Shown: piece after piece, positions 9,571-18,895 of the stretch | Layout of the letters: each line of letters starts with the position of its first letter | Position numbering within the stretch: the first letter of the stretch is position 1 | DNA from: Rhizobium sp. C1 | GTDB taxonomy: Bacteria; Pseudomonadota; Alphaproteobacteria; Rhizobiales; Rhizobiaceae | DNA: 64,000 bases | NCBI RefSeq assembly: GCF_021026335.1 | Contig: NZ_JAJNCY010000008.1 | Location: forward strand, 62,001 to 126,000 | Direction: 5' to 3' | The notes under the pieces: model-generated | The model's database searches: none | What the model was told of the DNA's origin: nothing | Seen by the model: the letters and a program-made list of their open reading frames with translations, nothing else | Program-made: the position numbers and the translations under genes

Positions 9571-10311
9571 ATGGCAGAGACGGCGGGACCAATACTTCTG
9601 GAGGCGAAGGGCGTTGCCAAACGCTTCGGTGCGCTCCAGGTGCTGAGCGGGGTCAACTTCACGATGAGCCAGGGTGAGGCGGTCGGCATTGTCGGTCCCA
9701 ACGGGGCGGGCAAGACGACATTCCTCAGCGTGCTGTCTGGAGCGCATGCGGCAAGCGAAGGCCGCATCGCCTTCTTCGGGAAGGACATCACTGCCATCCC
9801 CGCCATGCAACGCTGCCATATGGGACTGGTGCGCACGCACCAGGTCCCGCGCCCGTTTTCCGGGATGACTGTCTTTGAAAACGTCCATGTCGCGGCCGTG
9901 CATAACGGCGGCCGCGGCCGAGAAGCCGCGTATCAGGCGACGCTTGAAGCGCTCGACCTCTGCGGCATGCTTGCCATCGCCAACCGGCAAGCCGACACGA
10001 TCGGCCTGCTCGATCGTAAGCGTCTGGAGCTGGCCCGCGCGCTGGCTGCTGACCCCAAGCTGCTGCTTCTCGACGAAATCGGGGGCGGCCTGACGGAAAG
10101 CGAGGCGGAAGAGCTTGTGCAGACCATTTCGAAACTCACGGCGCGCGGCATCTCCGTCATCTGGATCGAGCATATCGTCCATGTGCTTCTGAAGATTGCC
10201 CGGCGGCTTATCTGCATGGATGCGGGCCGCATCATTGCCGATGGCGACCCGCAGGCGGTGATGAGCCATCCGGAGGTGGTCAAGGCCTATCTCGGAGGAT
10301 CGCCGGAATGA
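9571..10311 (+). CDS. Liv-type ABC transporter ATPase (LivG-like)
   Basis: A 246-residue ATPase with Walker A GPNGAGKTT near residue 44 and the LivG insert (VRTHQVPRPFSGMTVFENV). The ABC signature is not the usual LSxGQ: the site reads LLDRKRLELARAL, and Walker B reads LLLLDEIGGG rather than LLLLDEP. I believe this variant recurs in a subgroup of Liv-like transporters, so it is probably functional. ATG at 9571 is 16 bases after the binding-protein stop, and the 3' end overlaps the next ATPase by four bases. Confidence 0.92.
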   Translation: MAETAGPILLEAKGVAKRFGALQVLSGVNFTMSQGEAVGIVGPNGAGKTTFLSVLSGAHAASEGRIAFFGKDITAIPAMQRCHMGLVRTHQVPRPFSGMTVFENVHVAAVHNGGRGREAAYQATLEALDLCGMLAIANRQADTIGLLDRKRLELARALAADPKLLLLDEIGGGLTESEAEELVQTISKLTARGISVIWIEHIVHVLLKIARRLICMDAGRIIADGDPQAVMSHPEVVKAYLGGSPE

Positions 10312-11054
10312 CGCTTCTGTCGATTGAAAATCTCGATGTCCGCTATGGGCAGTTCAAGGCCGTGCGCTCCGTCAGCCTCAAGGTCGGCGCGGGCGAGGTC
10401 GTGGCGATGATCGGGGCCAACGGCGCAGGGAAGACGACGCTTCTGCGCACGCTGGCCGGCGCGATCCGCCCCGCAAGCGGCCGCATCCTGTTCAAGGACA
10501 AGGATGTGACGGCGCTGTCGGCACATGAGCGCGTGAAATCCGGCATGGTTCTTGTTCCCGAAGGGCGACGTCTTTTTGCCCGCATGACGGTTGAGGAAAA
10601 CCTGCAGCTCGGCGGCCTCGTCAAACGCGGCGGCGACTGGTCCGTCGATCGCATTTTCTCGATCTTCCCGAACCTCGTGAAGCGCCGTCATGCCAAGACC
10701 GGCACACTGTCGGGCGGTGAGCAGCAGGCGACCGCCATCGGCCGCGCGCTGATGACCAACCCCGACGTCATCTTCTTCGACGAAATCTCGCTCGGCCTGT
10801 CGCCGCTGGTGGTCGATCAGGTCTATGCCTCGCTTGCTGAGCTTCTGAAATCCGGCGTGACCGTCGTGCTTGTCGAGCAGGATCTGAAGCGCGCCATGGC
10901 GGTTGCCGGCCGCGCGATCTGCATGCTCGAAGGGCAGGTCGTGCTGGATCGCACCATGGCAGAGACCTCCCGCGACGAGATCACCGAGGCCTATTTCGGG
11001 CTCAAGCGCGGCCAGAGAAATGACCATGGACATGGAATGGGGGGAGCACACTGA
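10308..11054 (+). CDS. Liv-type ABC transporter ATPase (LivF-like)
   Basis: A 248-residue ATPase with Walker A GANGAGKTT near residue 38, a normal signature LSGGEQQ near 138 and Walker B VIFFDEIS near 158. It pairs with the LivG-like protein, which lacks a normal signature, so the two composite ATP sites may be unequal. Starts inside the ATGA overlap with the gene before and its TGA overlaps the next ATG by one base. Confidence 0.93.
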   Translation: MTLLSIENLDVRYGQFKAVRSVSLKVGAGEVVAMIGANGAGKTTLLRTLAGAIRPASGRILFKDKDVTALSAHERVKSGMVLVPEGRRLFARMTVEENLQLGGLVKRGGDWSVDRIFSIFPNLVKRRHAKTGTLSGGEQQATAIGRALMTNPDVIFFDEISLGLSPLVVDQVYASLAELLKSGVTVVLVEQDLKRAMAVAGRAICMLEGQVVLDRTMAETSRDEITEAYFGLKRGQRNDHGHGMGGAH

Positions 11055-11950
11055 TGCTGAACCAGATCGCCCAAGCCATCGTCCTCGGCGGCTATTATGC
11101 ACTGATCGCCTGCGGGCTGTCCTTCATGCTGTCGGTGATGCGCGTCATCAATCTGGCGCATGGCAGCCTTCTCGTCCTCGGCGGCTATTTTCTCTGGTAT
11201 CTCGGCGAGAATTATCAGGTTTCGCCGTTTGTCGGGCTTCTCGCCCTCGTACCGCTTCTGGCGCTCGCCGGCTGGGCGCTTCAGCGCTTCCTGCTGGAAC
11301 GCAGTGCCCGCGGCGGCGAGCTTCTGCCGATCCTGACCACGTTCGGCCTGTCCATCGTGCTCGACAATCTTCTCTTCGAGCAGTTCGGCGCCGATACCCG
11401 CTCGCTTGCACCCTATATCGGCGATCTCGCCTGGGACAGCTTTGAACTTCCCGGTGGCATATTTGTCGGCCAGATCGGCGTCTTGACGCTCGTCGCTGCC
11501 ATCGTGCTTCTCGGCGGTCTTCAGCTCTTCCTAAGCCGCACCGGCACGGGCAAGGCAATCCGCGCGACGGCGGAAGATCCGGATACGGCGGGCATTGTCG
11601 GGATCGACGCGCGCAAGGCAAGCGCGATTGCTTCAGCGATTGCCGTCGGCTCCATCGGCGTTGCCAGTGCCGCACTCGGCATGCGCGCCACGTTCGACGC
11701 CTATGCGGGCGGCGCGCAACTGCTCTTCGCCTTCGAGGCGACGATCATCGGCGGCGCGGGCTCGCTCTGGGGCACGCTCATTGGCGGCATCGTGCTGGCG
11801 CTGGCGCAGACGGCGGGGGCGGCGATCCACCCGCAGGGCTTCCTGATCGGCGGGCACCTGGCCTTCATCCTGGTCCTTTTTGCCCGCTTCCTCTTCCTTC
11901 CGGGCGAATTCACCTATCGGCTGAGACGCATTGCGGGGCTCGCGAAATGA
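11054..11950 (+). CDS. Liv-type ABC transporter permease (LivH-like)
   Basis: A 298-residue inner-membrane protein with about eight hydrophobic segments. It begins MLNQIAQAIVLGGYYALIA and carries the LivH hallmark VMRVINLAHGSLLVLGGY near residue 32. The loop EDPDTAGIVGID near residue 178 is the usual ATPase-coupling region. It overlaps both neighbours (1 and 4 bases), so it is made with them as one operon. Confidence 0.93.
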   Translation: MLNQIAQAIVLGGYYALIACGLSFMLSVMRVINLAHGSLLVLGGYFLWYLGENYQVSPFVGLLALVPLLALAGWALQRFLLERSARGGELLPILTTFGLSIVLDNLLFEQFGADTRSLAPYIGDLAWDSFELPGGIFVGQIGVLTLVAAIVLLGGLQLFLSRTGTGKAIRATAEDPDTAGIVGIDARKASAIASAIAVGSIGVASAALGMRATFDAYAGGAQLLFAFEATIIGGAGSLWGTLIGGIVLALAQTAGAAIHPQGFLIGGHLAFILVLFARFLFLPGEFTYRLRRIAGLAK

Positions 11951-12945
11951 CCACGACCAACCTCACTTCCTTCCGCATTGAACGCTGGACGACGGCCTCG
12001 GTCGTTGCCGTCTGCCTTTGCGTTGCCGCCATCGTGGCGCTCGCCATCGCGCCGGCCGTGCTCGGTGCAGGGGCCGTCGATCGCCTCACCGCGCTCTTCA
12101 TTTATATCGTGCTCGCCGCGATGTGGAATGCGCTCGCCGGCTATGGCGGCCTTGTTTCGATCGGCCAGCAGCTCTTCTTCGGGCTCGGGGCTTATTTTAC
12201 CATCCGCATCGCCAATCTGGGTGTAGATCCGTTCATCGCCATGGCGTTCGGCGCCATCGTGACGACCGTCATCGCCTATCCTGTTGGCCGTTTCATGTTG
12301 AAGCTGAAGGGTGGCGAATTTGCCATCGGCATGTGGGTTCTGGCCGAACTCGCGCACCTGCTGGTGAACCTCGATACGCTCATCCAGGGCGAAACCGGCA
12401 CCTCGCTGATCTCCCTCAACGCCTATGACATCGGGCTCCGTCGCAACCTGATCTACTGGCTGGCGCTCGCCACCATGGCCGGGCTTCTCTCGGCGCTCTT
12501 CTTCCTGCTGCGCAGCCGGACGGGCGCCGCCATCCAGGCGATCCGCGACAGCGAGGAGGCGGCCGCGTCGCTTGGCGTCGACGCCATCCGCACCAAGAGG
12601 CTGATCTTCGTGATTGCGGCCGGCGGCATTGCCGCAGCAGGTGCGCTGTGGCTTGCCTCCGCCATTTCCTTCCAGCCGAAGACCTATTTCTCGGTGCAGT
12701 GGACGGCCTACATGATCTTCATGGTGCTGGTCGGCGGGATCGGCAAGTTCGAGGGCGCGATCCTGGGGGCCATCCTCTTCTTCCTGATCGAGACATGGTT
12801 TGCCGCCGCAGGCGTCTGGTACCTCATCGGCCTTGGCGCCGTCGCGCTCATCTTCTCCCTCGTCCTGCCCAAGGGGCTCTGGGGCTATTTCGCGGACCGC
12901 ACGGGGCTTCGGCTTCTGCCGGTCGGCTATGTCGTGCGCGAGTGA
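11947..12945 (+). CDS. Liv-type ABC transporter permease (LivM-like)
   Basis: A 332-residue multi-pass membrane protein. The LivM features are the first helices ending in IVLAAMWNALAGYGGLVSIG near residue 60 and the coupling loop AIRDSEEAAASLGVD near residue 197. It completes the importer (binding protein, two ATPases, two permeases). A 43-base gap with AAGGAGG separates it from the SDR gene, probably still co-transcribed. Confidence 0.93.
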   Translation: MTTTNLTSFRIERWTTASVVAVCLCVAAIVALAIAPAVLGAGAVDRLTALFIYIVLAAMWNALAGYGGLVSIGQQLFFGLGAYFTIRIANLGVDPFIAMAFGAIVTTVIAYPVGRFMLKLKGGEFAIGMWVLAELAHLLVNLDTLIQGETGTSLISLNAYDIGLRRNLIYWLALATMAGLLSALFFLLRSRTGAAIQAIRDSEEAAASLGVDAIRTKRLIFVIAAGGIAAAGALWLASAISFQPKTYFSVQWTAYMIFMVLVGGIGKFEGAILGAILFFLIETWFAAAGVWYLIGLGAVALIFSLVLPKGLWGYFADRTGLRLLPVGYVVRE

Positions 12946-12988
12946 TCGCGCCGACTGTGAACACAACAAAATCAAGGAGGATTGAACC

Positions 12989-13774
12989 ATGCTTTTTGGC
13001 AAGAAGATCGTCATCACCGGGGTTGCGTCCGGGATCGGCAAGCGCACGGCGGAGCTCGCCGCGCAACTGGGTGCAGATGTCATCGGCATTGATGTCAGGA
13101 AGCCTGACGTCAAGGTCGGCCACTTCGTCGAGGGCGATATCGGCTCGGCGGCAGGCGTGCAAGCGATTGCCGCAGCGCTGCCGCGCGGCATCGATGCGCT
13201 TTGCAATGTTGCCGGCATTTCCGGCAAGGCGGGAATCGTGCCGACGCTGGCGATCAATTTCTACGGGCTGCGCGAGCTTTCCTATGCCGTTTCGGCCAAG
13301 ATCCGCGAGGGCGGCTCCATCGTGAACGTTGCCTCCATTGCCGGCTATGGCTGGCGGGCCAATCTGGAGCGGGCGAAGAAACTGGTTGCCGTCAAGGGCT
13401 TCCCGGATGTCGACGCCGTGCTCAGGGCCGAGGGCCTGCATAACGAATTCGGCTATCCGCTGTCCAAGGAACTGCTGCTTCTTTGGAACATGCAGGCCGC
13501 ACACGAGCCGGTCTTCAAGGATCGCGGAATCCGCGTGAATGCGGTCAGCCCCGGTCCTGTCGAAACGCCGATCCTCACCCAGTTCCGCGAAGTGCTCGGC
13601 AATCCCCGCGTCGACAGCGATATCGAACGCGTTGGCCGCGCCGGCACCGCAGAAGACATCGCACCGCCCGTGCTCTTCCTCTGCTCGGACGCCGCACGCT
13701 GGATCAACGGCGCCAACATTCCCTGCGACGGCGGGCTTGAAGCATCCATCAACGCCGAAGTTCTCGGCTTCTGA
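12989..13774 (+). CDS. Short-chain dehydrogenase, coniferyl-alcohol-dehydrogenase-like
   Basis: A 261-residue SDR. The nucleotide motif TGVASGIG is at residues 9-16, the NVAGIS (NAG-equivalent) at about 71, and the active site is Ser in NVASIAG with Y-x3-K in GYPLSKELL near residue 153. The order and the long insertion before the catalytic Tyr resemble coniferyl-alcohol/3-alpha-hydroxysteroid dehydrogenases. AAGGAGGATTGAACC gives a strong ribosome site. Lying between the importer and an aldehyde dehydrogenase, it would turn an alcohol into the aldehyde oxidised by its neighbour. True substrate unknown. Confidence 0.88.
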   Translation: MLFGKKIVITGVASGIGKRTAELAAQLGADVIGIDVRKPDVKVGHFVEGDIGSAAGVQAIAAALPRGIDALCNVAGISGKAGIVPTLAINFYGLRELSYAVSAKIREGGSIVNVASIAGYGWRANLERAKKLVAVKGFPDVDAVLRAEGLHNEFGYPLSKELLLLWNMQAAHEPVFKDRGIRVNAVSPGPVETPILTQFREVLGNPRVDSDIERVGRAGTAEDIAPPVLFLCSDAARWINGANIPCDGGLEASINAEVLGF

Positions 13775-13795
13775 ATTATCTGAACGGAGACTCCC

Positions 13796-15241
13796 ATGAA
13801 CATCCATCTTCTCATCGACGGCGAGGCAAAGGCTGCGGCCAGCGGACGGACCTTCGAACGGCTTGATCCGGTGACCGGCGCGGTTGCCTCGACCTCGGCC
13901 GCTGCCGGCATCGAGGATGCCAATGCCGCCGTTGCGTCTGCCGCTGCCGCCTTCGAAAGCTGGTCGAAGACCGGCCCTGGCGAGCGCCGCGCACTCCTGA
14001 TGAAGGCTGCCGACATCATGGATGCCAAGGCGGGCGACTTTATCGCCGCGATGATCGCCGAAACCGGCGCGACCGGCGGATGGGCCGGCTTTAACGTCAT
14101 GCTTGCCGCCGGCATCATCCGCGAGGCTGCTGCGATGACGACGCAGATCGGCGGCGAGATCATTCCGTCGAACAAGCCGAACACGCTGGCTATGGGTGTC
14201 TACAAGCCCAAGGGCGTCTGCCTCGGCATCGCGCCGTGGAACGCACCGGTCATTCTGGGCACCCGCGCGGTCGCGATGCCGATTGCCTGCGGCAACACCG
14301 TCGTCCTGAAGGCGTCGGAACTTTGCCCGGCGGTGCATCGCCTCATCGGCGAGTGCTTCAACGAGGCGGGCCTGCCGAAGGGCGTTCTCAACGTCGTGAC
14401 CAATGCGCCCGAAGATGCCGCCGCGATCGTCGAGGCGCTGATTTCCAACCCGGCGGTGAAGCATGTCAATTTCACCGGCTCCTCGCGCGTCGGCCGCATC
14501 ATCGGCCGTCTCGCAGGCGAAAACCTGAAGCCGGCGCTGCTCGAACTCGGCGGCAAGGCGCCGCTCATCGTGCTGGACGACGCCGATATCGACGGCGCGG
14601 TGAATGCCGCCATTTTCGGCGCCTTCATGAACCAGGGCCAGATCTGCATGTCGACCGAGCGTATCATCGTCGACGAGAAGATCGCCGACGAGTTCGTGGC
14701 GAAGCTGTCCGCGCGCGCTGCAGCGCTGCCGGCCGGCAATCCGCGCGAACATGTGGTGCTCGGTGCGCTCGTCACCCCGCAGGCGGCCGAGAAGATGGAT
14801 CGGATCATGGCGGACGCCACCGCAAAGGGCGGAAAAATCGTCGCCGGCGGCAAGCGCACCGGGGCGATCGTCGAGGCCACCGTGGTCGACCATGTGAAGC
14901 CCGGCATGACCATCTACGAGGAAGAGTCCTTCGGCCCGGTCAAGCCGGTCATCCGCGTGCAAGGCGAAGAAGAGGCCATCCGCGTCGCCAACGACACCGA
15001 ATACGGTCTCTCGGCCGCGGTTTTCAGCCGCGACGTCCAGCGCGCCATGCGCGTGGCCGACCGCATTCAGAGCGGCATCTGCCACATCAACGGTCCGACG
15101 CTGAACGACGAGCCGCAAATGCCCTTCGGCGGCGTCAAGGCCTCTGGCTACGGCCGTTTCGGCGGCAAGGCGGCGATTGCGGAATTCACCGACCTGCGCT
15201 GGATCACCATCGAAGATTCACAGCAGCATTACCCGTTCTGA
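13796..15241 (+). CDS. NAD(P)-dependent aldehyde dehydrogenase (second paralogue)
   Basis: A 481-residue ALDH closely similar along its length to the product of 6767-8218, sharing APWNAPVILG, LELGGKAPLIVLDDADID and the nucleophile motif GQICMSTERII. The two copies flank the importer and SDR genes, which suggests an old duplication with a division of labour, for example different chain or ring substituents. GGAG lies ten bases before the ATG. It probably finishes oxidation of the SDR product to a carboxylic acid, the substrate type of the acyl-CoA synthetase at 3533. Confidence 0.92.
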   Translation: MNIHLLIDGEAKAAASGRTFERLDPVTGAVASTSAAAGIEDANAAVASAAAAFESWSKTGPGERRALLMKAADIMDAKAGDFIAAMIAETGATGGWAGFNVMLAAGIIREAAAMTTQIGGEIIPSNKPNTLAMGVYKPKGVCLGIAPWNAPVILGTRAVAMPIACGNTVVLKASELCPAVHRLIGECFNEAGLPKGVLNVVTNAPEDAAAIVEALISNPAVKHVNFTGSSRVGRIIGRLAGENLKPALLELGGKAPLIVLDDADIDGAVNAAIFGAFMNQGQICMSTERIIVDEKIADEFVAKLSARAAALPAGNPREHVVLGALVTPQAAEKMDRIMADATAKGGKIVAGGKRTGAIVEATVVDHVKPGMTIYEEESFGPVKPVIRVQGEEEAIRVANDTEYGLSAAVFSRDVQRAMRVADRIQSGICHINGPTLNDEPQMPFGGVKASGYGRFGGKAAIAEFTDLRWITIEDSQQHYPF

Positions 15242-15446
15242 GTTCTTTGAGGGATCTCAAAACATGCTGGCGGAAGTGTTCCATCTTTCGCCAGCAAACA
15301 AAACAGATATGCGTGCGCACCCCAAGAAGCGAAATCGCGGGCACGAGAACGAAAGGTGCTCCTCGCCGGTTGGAGCCTTCAGCATCGCTGTTCGGCGAAC
15401 GCGCGGTGAAGACATTTTGCTGACCCGGCCGGGAAACGCATGAAAT

Positions 15447-15471
15447 CCGGTCCGCCTCCAAGGCGGACCGG
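15447..15471. terminator. Hairpin terminator between convergent genes
   Basis: An 11-bp perfect stem (CCGGTCCGCCT paired with its complement) around a CCA loop, placed between the end of the aldehyde dehydrogenase and the end of the GMC gene. No long T-run follows on either strand, so its strength is uncertain. The 267 bases between these genes hold no recognisable gene. Confidence 0.6.
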
Positions 15472-15508
15472 ACATTGCGGGTCTCTGCTCAACAGCCGGC
15501 TGCGGCCA

Positions 15509-17245
15509 TCAACCCGTCTTGCCGAGAAGAATGTCAGCCATGCGCTCGCCGATGATGACGGTCGAGGCCATGGTATTGCCTGTCGACACCCGCGGCATGA
15601 CCGAGGCATCGGCAATCGAAAGCCCTTCAATCCCATGGACCGACAGGCGGCCATCGACGACCGACAGTGCATCCTTGCCCATTTTGCAGGTGCAGCTTTC
15701 ATGGAAATACGTGCCGGCTGCATTGCGAGCGAAGTTGCGAAGATCCTCACCGCGCAACGGACCGGGCATGACTTCGCGCTTCACGAACTCCTTCATCACC
15801 GCCGAGTTGCCGATCTCCCGACAGAGTTCGATGCAAGTCACGAGCGCCTTCATGTCGGATTCTTCCTTGAGGAAGCCGCCGTCGATCTTGACCGGGTCCT
15901 TGGGGCCAGCACCCGTCAGGCGAACCTCACCGCGCGATTTCGGTCGTACCAGGCCCGGAGCGATCGTCCAGGCGCCTGCCGGCGGATTGAAGGCGGGTCC
16001 AGTCACTTCGGATGCAAACGGCACCTCGATCTGGAAGGGCTGGAGATCGGGCGTCTCGAGGCTGGAATCCGACTTCCAGAAGAAGGTCGCCTCGGCGGCC
16101 GAATTCTTCGGAGGCAGCGGGGTATTATACTCCCAGATGCAGCCGGCAGCCAGAATGTGATCCTGAAAGTTCTGCCCGACACCGGGAAGATCATGGACAA
16201 CCGCAACGCCCGCTTCTTTCAGATGCGCAGCAGGACCGATGCCGGACTGCATGAGGATCTTCGGCGTGTTGATGGCGCCCGCCGACAACACGACGCGCTG
16301 GTTCGCGGTGACCGTATGGAGGACACCATCCTTCTCGAAGGTCAGACCGGTCAAGCGGGTGCCGTTCAGGTTCAGACGATGCACGACGGCACCGGTCAGA
16401 AGCGTGATGTTCGGCCGCTTCAGCGTCTCCCACAGGTAGTCCGAGGGTACGTTGCGCCGCATGCCGTCCTTGATGCGGACATTGGCGAGTGCGGCGCCGC
16501 CCTTTCCTTCCATCATCGCGCCGTTCATATCGGCATGGGCGGGAATACCGACGCTTTCGCATGCCTTGAGGAAAGCCGGCGCAATCGGATTGGGATCCTG
16601 AACTTCGGTCACATAGAGACGTCCGCCCGTGCCGCGACGGCTGGCATCCTGCGGGCCATGCCAGTCCTCGATCCGCTTGTAGATCTTCAGCACATTCTCA
16701 TAGCCCCAGGCCTTGTCACCGGTTTCGGAGGCCCAGAAATCGAAGTCGTTCTTGTGGCCGCGCGCCCAGATCATGACATTGATCGACGAGCCACCGCCGA
16801 CCACCTTACCCATCGGCAGGATGATCGAACGCCCGTTGACCTTGTCCGAAGGGGCAGCGCTATATCCCCAGTCCCGCTCGGAGCGAATGTTGGTCGGCCA
16901 CAGGAGCGGGTTCAGGACGGCGTCCAGCTGGTCGGTTCCGCCGGCTTCCAGAACGAGAACGGTAGCATCTGTTTCGGCCGCCAGCCGGCCGGCGACCACA
17001 GCGCCGCCCGAGCCCGACCCGATCACGATGTAATCGTAGCTGGAAGCCAGTTTTTTGGCGTTATAGCGCTGGGTGATCGCGGCATCGCCGAGGCCCTCTG
17101 CCCAAGCTTGCGCCGTGGCAACCGTTGCGCCGGCGGCGACCGCCATCGTGATGAAGGCGCGTCGCCCGATCCGGCCATGAACGAGACCGGCTTGCAACGC
17201 CATAAGTTTATCGCCCTGTTCGAGCGCGTTTGAATTGAAGTGCAT
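15509..17245 (-). CDS. GMC-family FAD oxidoreductase (alcohol/choline-dehydrogenase type), Tat-exported
   Basis: A 578-residue flavoprotein. Residues 1-50 form a twin-arginine leader (GRIGRRAFITMAVAAG, ending AQAWA), so it should act in the periplasm, unlike ordinary choline dehydrogenase. The FAD-binding motif GSGSGGAVVAGRLA follows near residue 77; GMC signature 1 is around GKVVGGGSSINVM and signature 2 around LSAGAINTPKILMQSGIG. The active site has TYFHESCTCKMG near residue 510 and Asn in STGNTMAST near 555, the His/Asn pair of alcohol-oxidising members. GGGAGGAG sits four bases before the start. Likely a periplasmic alcohol oxidation step that feeds the ALDH upstream at 17315-18808; electron acceptor unknown. 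Confidence 0.88.
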   Translation of the reverse strand: MHFNSNALEQGDKLMALQAGLVHGRIGRRAFITMAVAAGATVATAQAWAEGLGDAAITQRYNAKKLASSYDYIVIGSGSGGAVVAGRLAAETDATVLVLEAGGTDQLDAVLNPLLWPTNIRSERDWGYSAAPSDKVNGRSIILPMGKVVGGGSSINVMIWARGHKNDFDFWASETGDKAWGYENVLKIYKRIEDWHGPQDASRRGTGGRLYVTEVQDPNPIAPAFLKACESVGIPAHADMNGAMMEGKGGAALANVRIKDGMRRNVPSDYLWETLKRPNITLLTGAVVHRLNLNGTRLTGLTFEKDGVLHTVTANQRVVLSAGAINTPKILMQSGIGPAAHLKEAGVAVVHDLPGVGQNFQDHILAAGCIWEYNTPLPPKNSAAEATFFWKSDSSLETPDLQPFQIEVPFASEVTGPAFNPPAGAWTIAPGLVRPKSRGEVRLTGAGPKDPVKIDGGFLKEESDMKALVTCIELCREIGNSAVMKEFVKREVMPGPLRGEDLRNFARNAAGTYFHESCTCKMGKDALSVVDGRLSVHGIEGLSIADASVMPRVSTGNTMASTVIIGERMADILLGKTG

Positions 17246-17314
17246 GATGCTCCTCCCAGAGCGGTGTTGGTTTGGGTCCGCGGCTCCAACCCCACGGGCC
17301 CCATATGCTCATCA

Positions 17315-18808
17315 TCAGAATGGCAGGCGATGCGCCTGACGCTGCGTCGAAATCCAGCGCTGGGTCGTGAAGGCTTCGATGGCGCCTTTTGAGCCCCATT
17401 TGCCGCCACCGCCCGAGGCGCCGAGCCCCGAGAACGGGCAATGCGGCTCGTCATGCACGGTGGAATCATTGACATGGACCATGCCGGCGTGGATGCGCTC
17501 CGCCAGCAGTTCGCCGCGCAGCACGTCGCCCGTAATCACCGAGGCCGAAAGCCCGTAGACCGTGTCGTTGGCCAGCGCGATCGCCTCGTCCTCACTGTCG
17601 AACGGCGTGACCGTCGTCACGGGCCCGAAGATTTCTTCGTTCCAGACGCCCATGGATCGCGTCACATCCGTGAGCACGGTGGCCGTATAGAAGCGCCCTT
17701 CGGCCTTGCCGCCGCAGTGAAGCTTTGCACCATCCTTGACAGCCTGATCGACGAGGGCTTCGATCCGGCGAAGCTGGCGCTCGTTGATGATCGGTCCGAT
17801 GACGCAGGTTTGCTCCTCGGGATTGGTGGGCACGAAATGAACGGTCTTGGCCACCAGCTTCTCGACGAAGCGGTCATAAAGGCCGCGGCTCACCAGGATC
17901 TTGTCGCAGGACATGCAGATCTGGCCCTGATGCAGGAAGGACCCGAAGAAGGCGAGATCGACGGCGCGATCCAGATCCGCGTCATCCAGAATCACCATCG
18001 GGTTCTTGCCGCCGAGTTCCAGAATGATCGGCTTGAAGGCCTGGGCACAGGCGGTCGCCAGCGACTGCCCGACGCGGGTCGATCCCGTGAAGCTGATGAC
18101 AGCAATGCGGTTGTCCTTCACGAAGCTGTCCCCGACCATGGAAGCGCCGTCGCGCGAGGTGGTGATCACGTTGAATACGCCGGCCGGGAAGCCGGCATCT
18201 TCAAAGAGCTTCGCCAGCATCAGGCCTCCGACGATGGGACTGTCTTCCGACGGCTTCAGAACCGCCGTGTTGCCCAGCGCCAGCGCATAGATGAAGCCGC
18301 GCAGCGAAAGATAAAGCGGGAAATTCCACGGGCTGACGACACCCACCACGCCGGCCGGCGCACGCATGGTACGATTGATCTTGCCGGGCACCTGGCTCGG
18401 ATAGATCTCGCCAATTTCGCGGGTGGTGAGGCCTGCAGCCTCGGCGAGCGCCAGGGGCACGAGAGAGCATTCGAACATGGCCTTGCCGAAACCGGAGCCG
18501 GTCTCGGCGATCAGCATGTCGACAAACTCCTGCTGCCGCTCGACGAACAGGGATGCAGCACGGTGGAAGACACCGGCGCGCGCGGCCGGCGGAAGGGCGG
18601 CCCAGCCCGGCTGTGCCGCAGCGGCCGCAGTGATGGCCGCATCGATATCCGACTGACGAGCGTCGGGCACATGGGCGATGACGCCGCCATGGCTCGGATT
18701 GATGGTGGCAAACGTCGCCCCACCCTCCGCAGCACGCCAATTGCCACCGATATGCATTTCATAAACGAGACCAGCCTCGTTTTCAGATGACTTGATACGC
18801 TCCAGCAT
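17315..18808 (-). CDS. NAD(P)-dependent aldehyde dehydrogenase (benzaldehyde-dehydrogenase-like)
   Basis: A 497-residue ALDH of a different subgroup from the two on the plus strand. The motif VSPWNFPLYLS is near residue 150, FTGSTRVGQ near 228, LELGGKNP near 252, and the nucleophile in GQICMSCDK is near 285. The C-terminal segment has VHDEPHCPFSG, common in benzaldehyde/vanillin dehydrogenases. The start at 18808 has GGGAGG upstream; an earlier in-frame ATG at 18862 lacks one. Same strand as, and 69 bases upstream of, the GMC gene, so the pair probably runs alcohol to aldehyde to acid. Confidence 0.9.
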   Translation of the reverse strand: MLERIKSSENEAGLVYEMHIGGNWRAAEGGATFATINPSHGGVIAHVPDARQSDIDAAITAAAAAQPGWAALPPAARAGVFHRAASLFVERQQEFVDMLIAETGSGFGKAMFECSLVPLALAEAAGLTTREIGEIYPSQVPGKINRTMRAPAGVVGVVSPWNFPLYLSLRGFIYALALGNTAVLKPSEDSPIVGGLMLAKLFEDAGFPAGVFNVITTSRDGASMVGDSFVKDNRIAVISFTGSTRVGQSLATACAQAFKPIILELGGKNPMVILDDADLDRAVDLAFFGSFLHQGQICMSCDKILVSRGLYDRFVEKLVAKTVHFVPTNPEEQTCVIGPIINERQLRRIEALVDQAVKDGAKLHCGGKAEGRFYTATVLTDVTRSMGVWNEEIFGPVTTVTPFDSEDEAIALANDTVYGLSASVITGDVLRGELLAERIHAGMVHVNDSTVHDEPHCPFSGLGASGGGGKWGSKGAIEAFTTQRWISTQRQAHRLPF

Positions 18809-18895
18809 TGATTTCCTCCCAGAAGCTCTGGACTTCATCAAAGCGGATCGCGTCAGCGCCAACCATGAACAGGACTCGCAGATTTCGGCACGAGA

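Noticed and set aside
12848-15118. A 756-codon minus-strand frame under the SDR and ALDH genes
   Set aside because: Shadow of two well-supported genes; no motif and no ribosome site.
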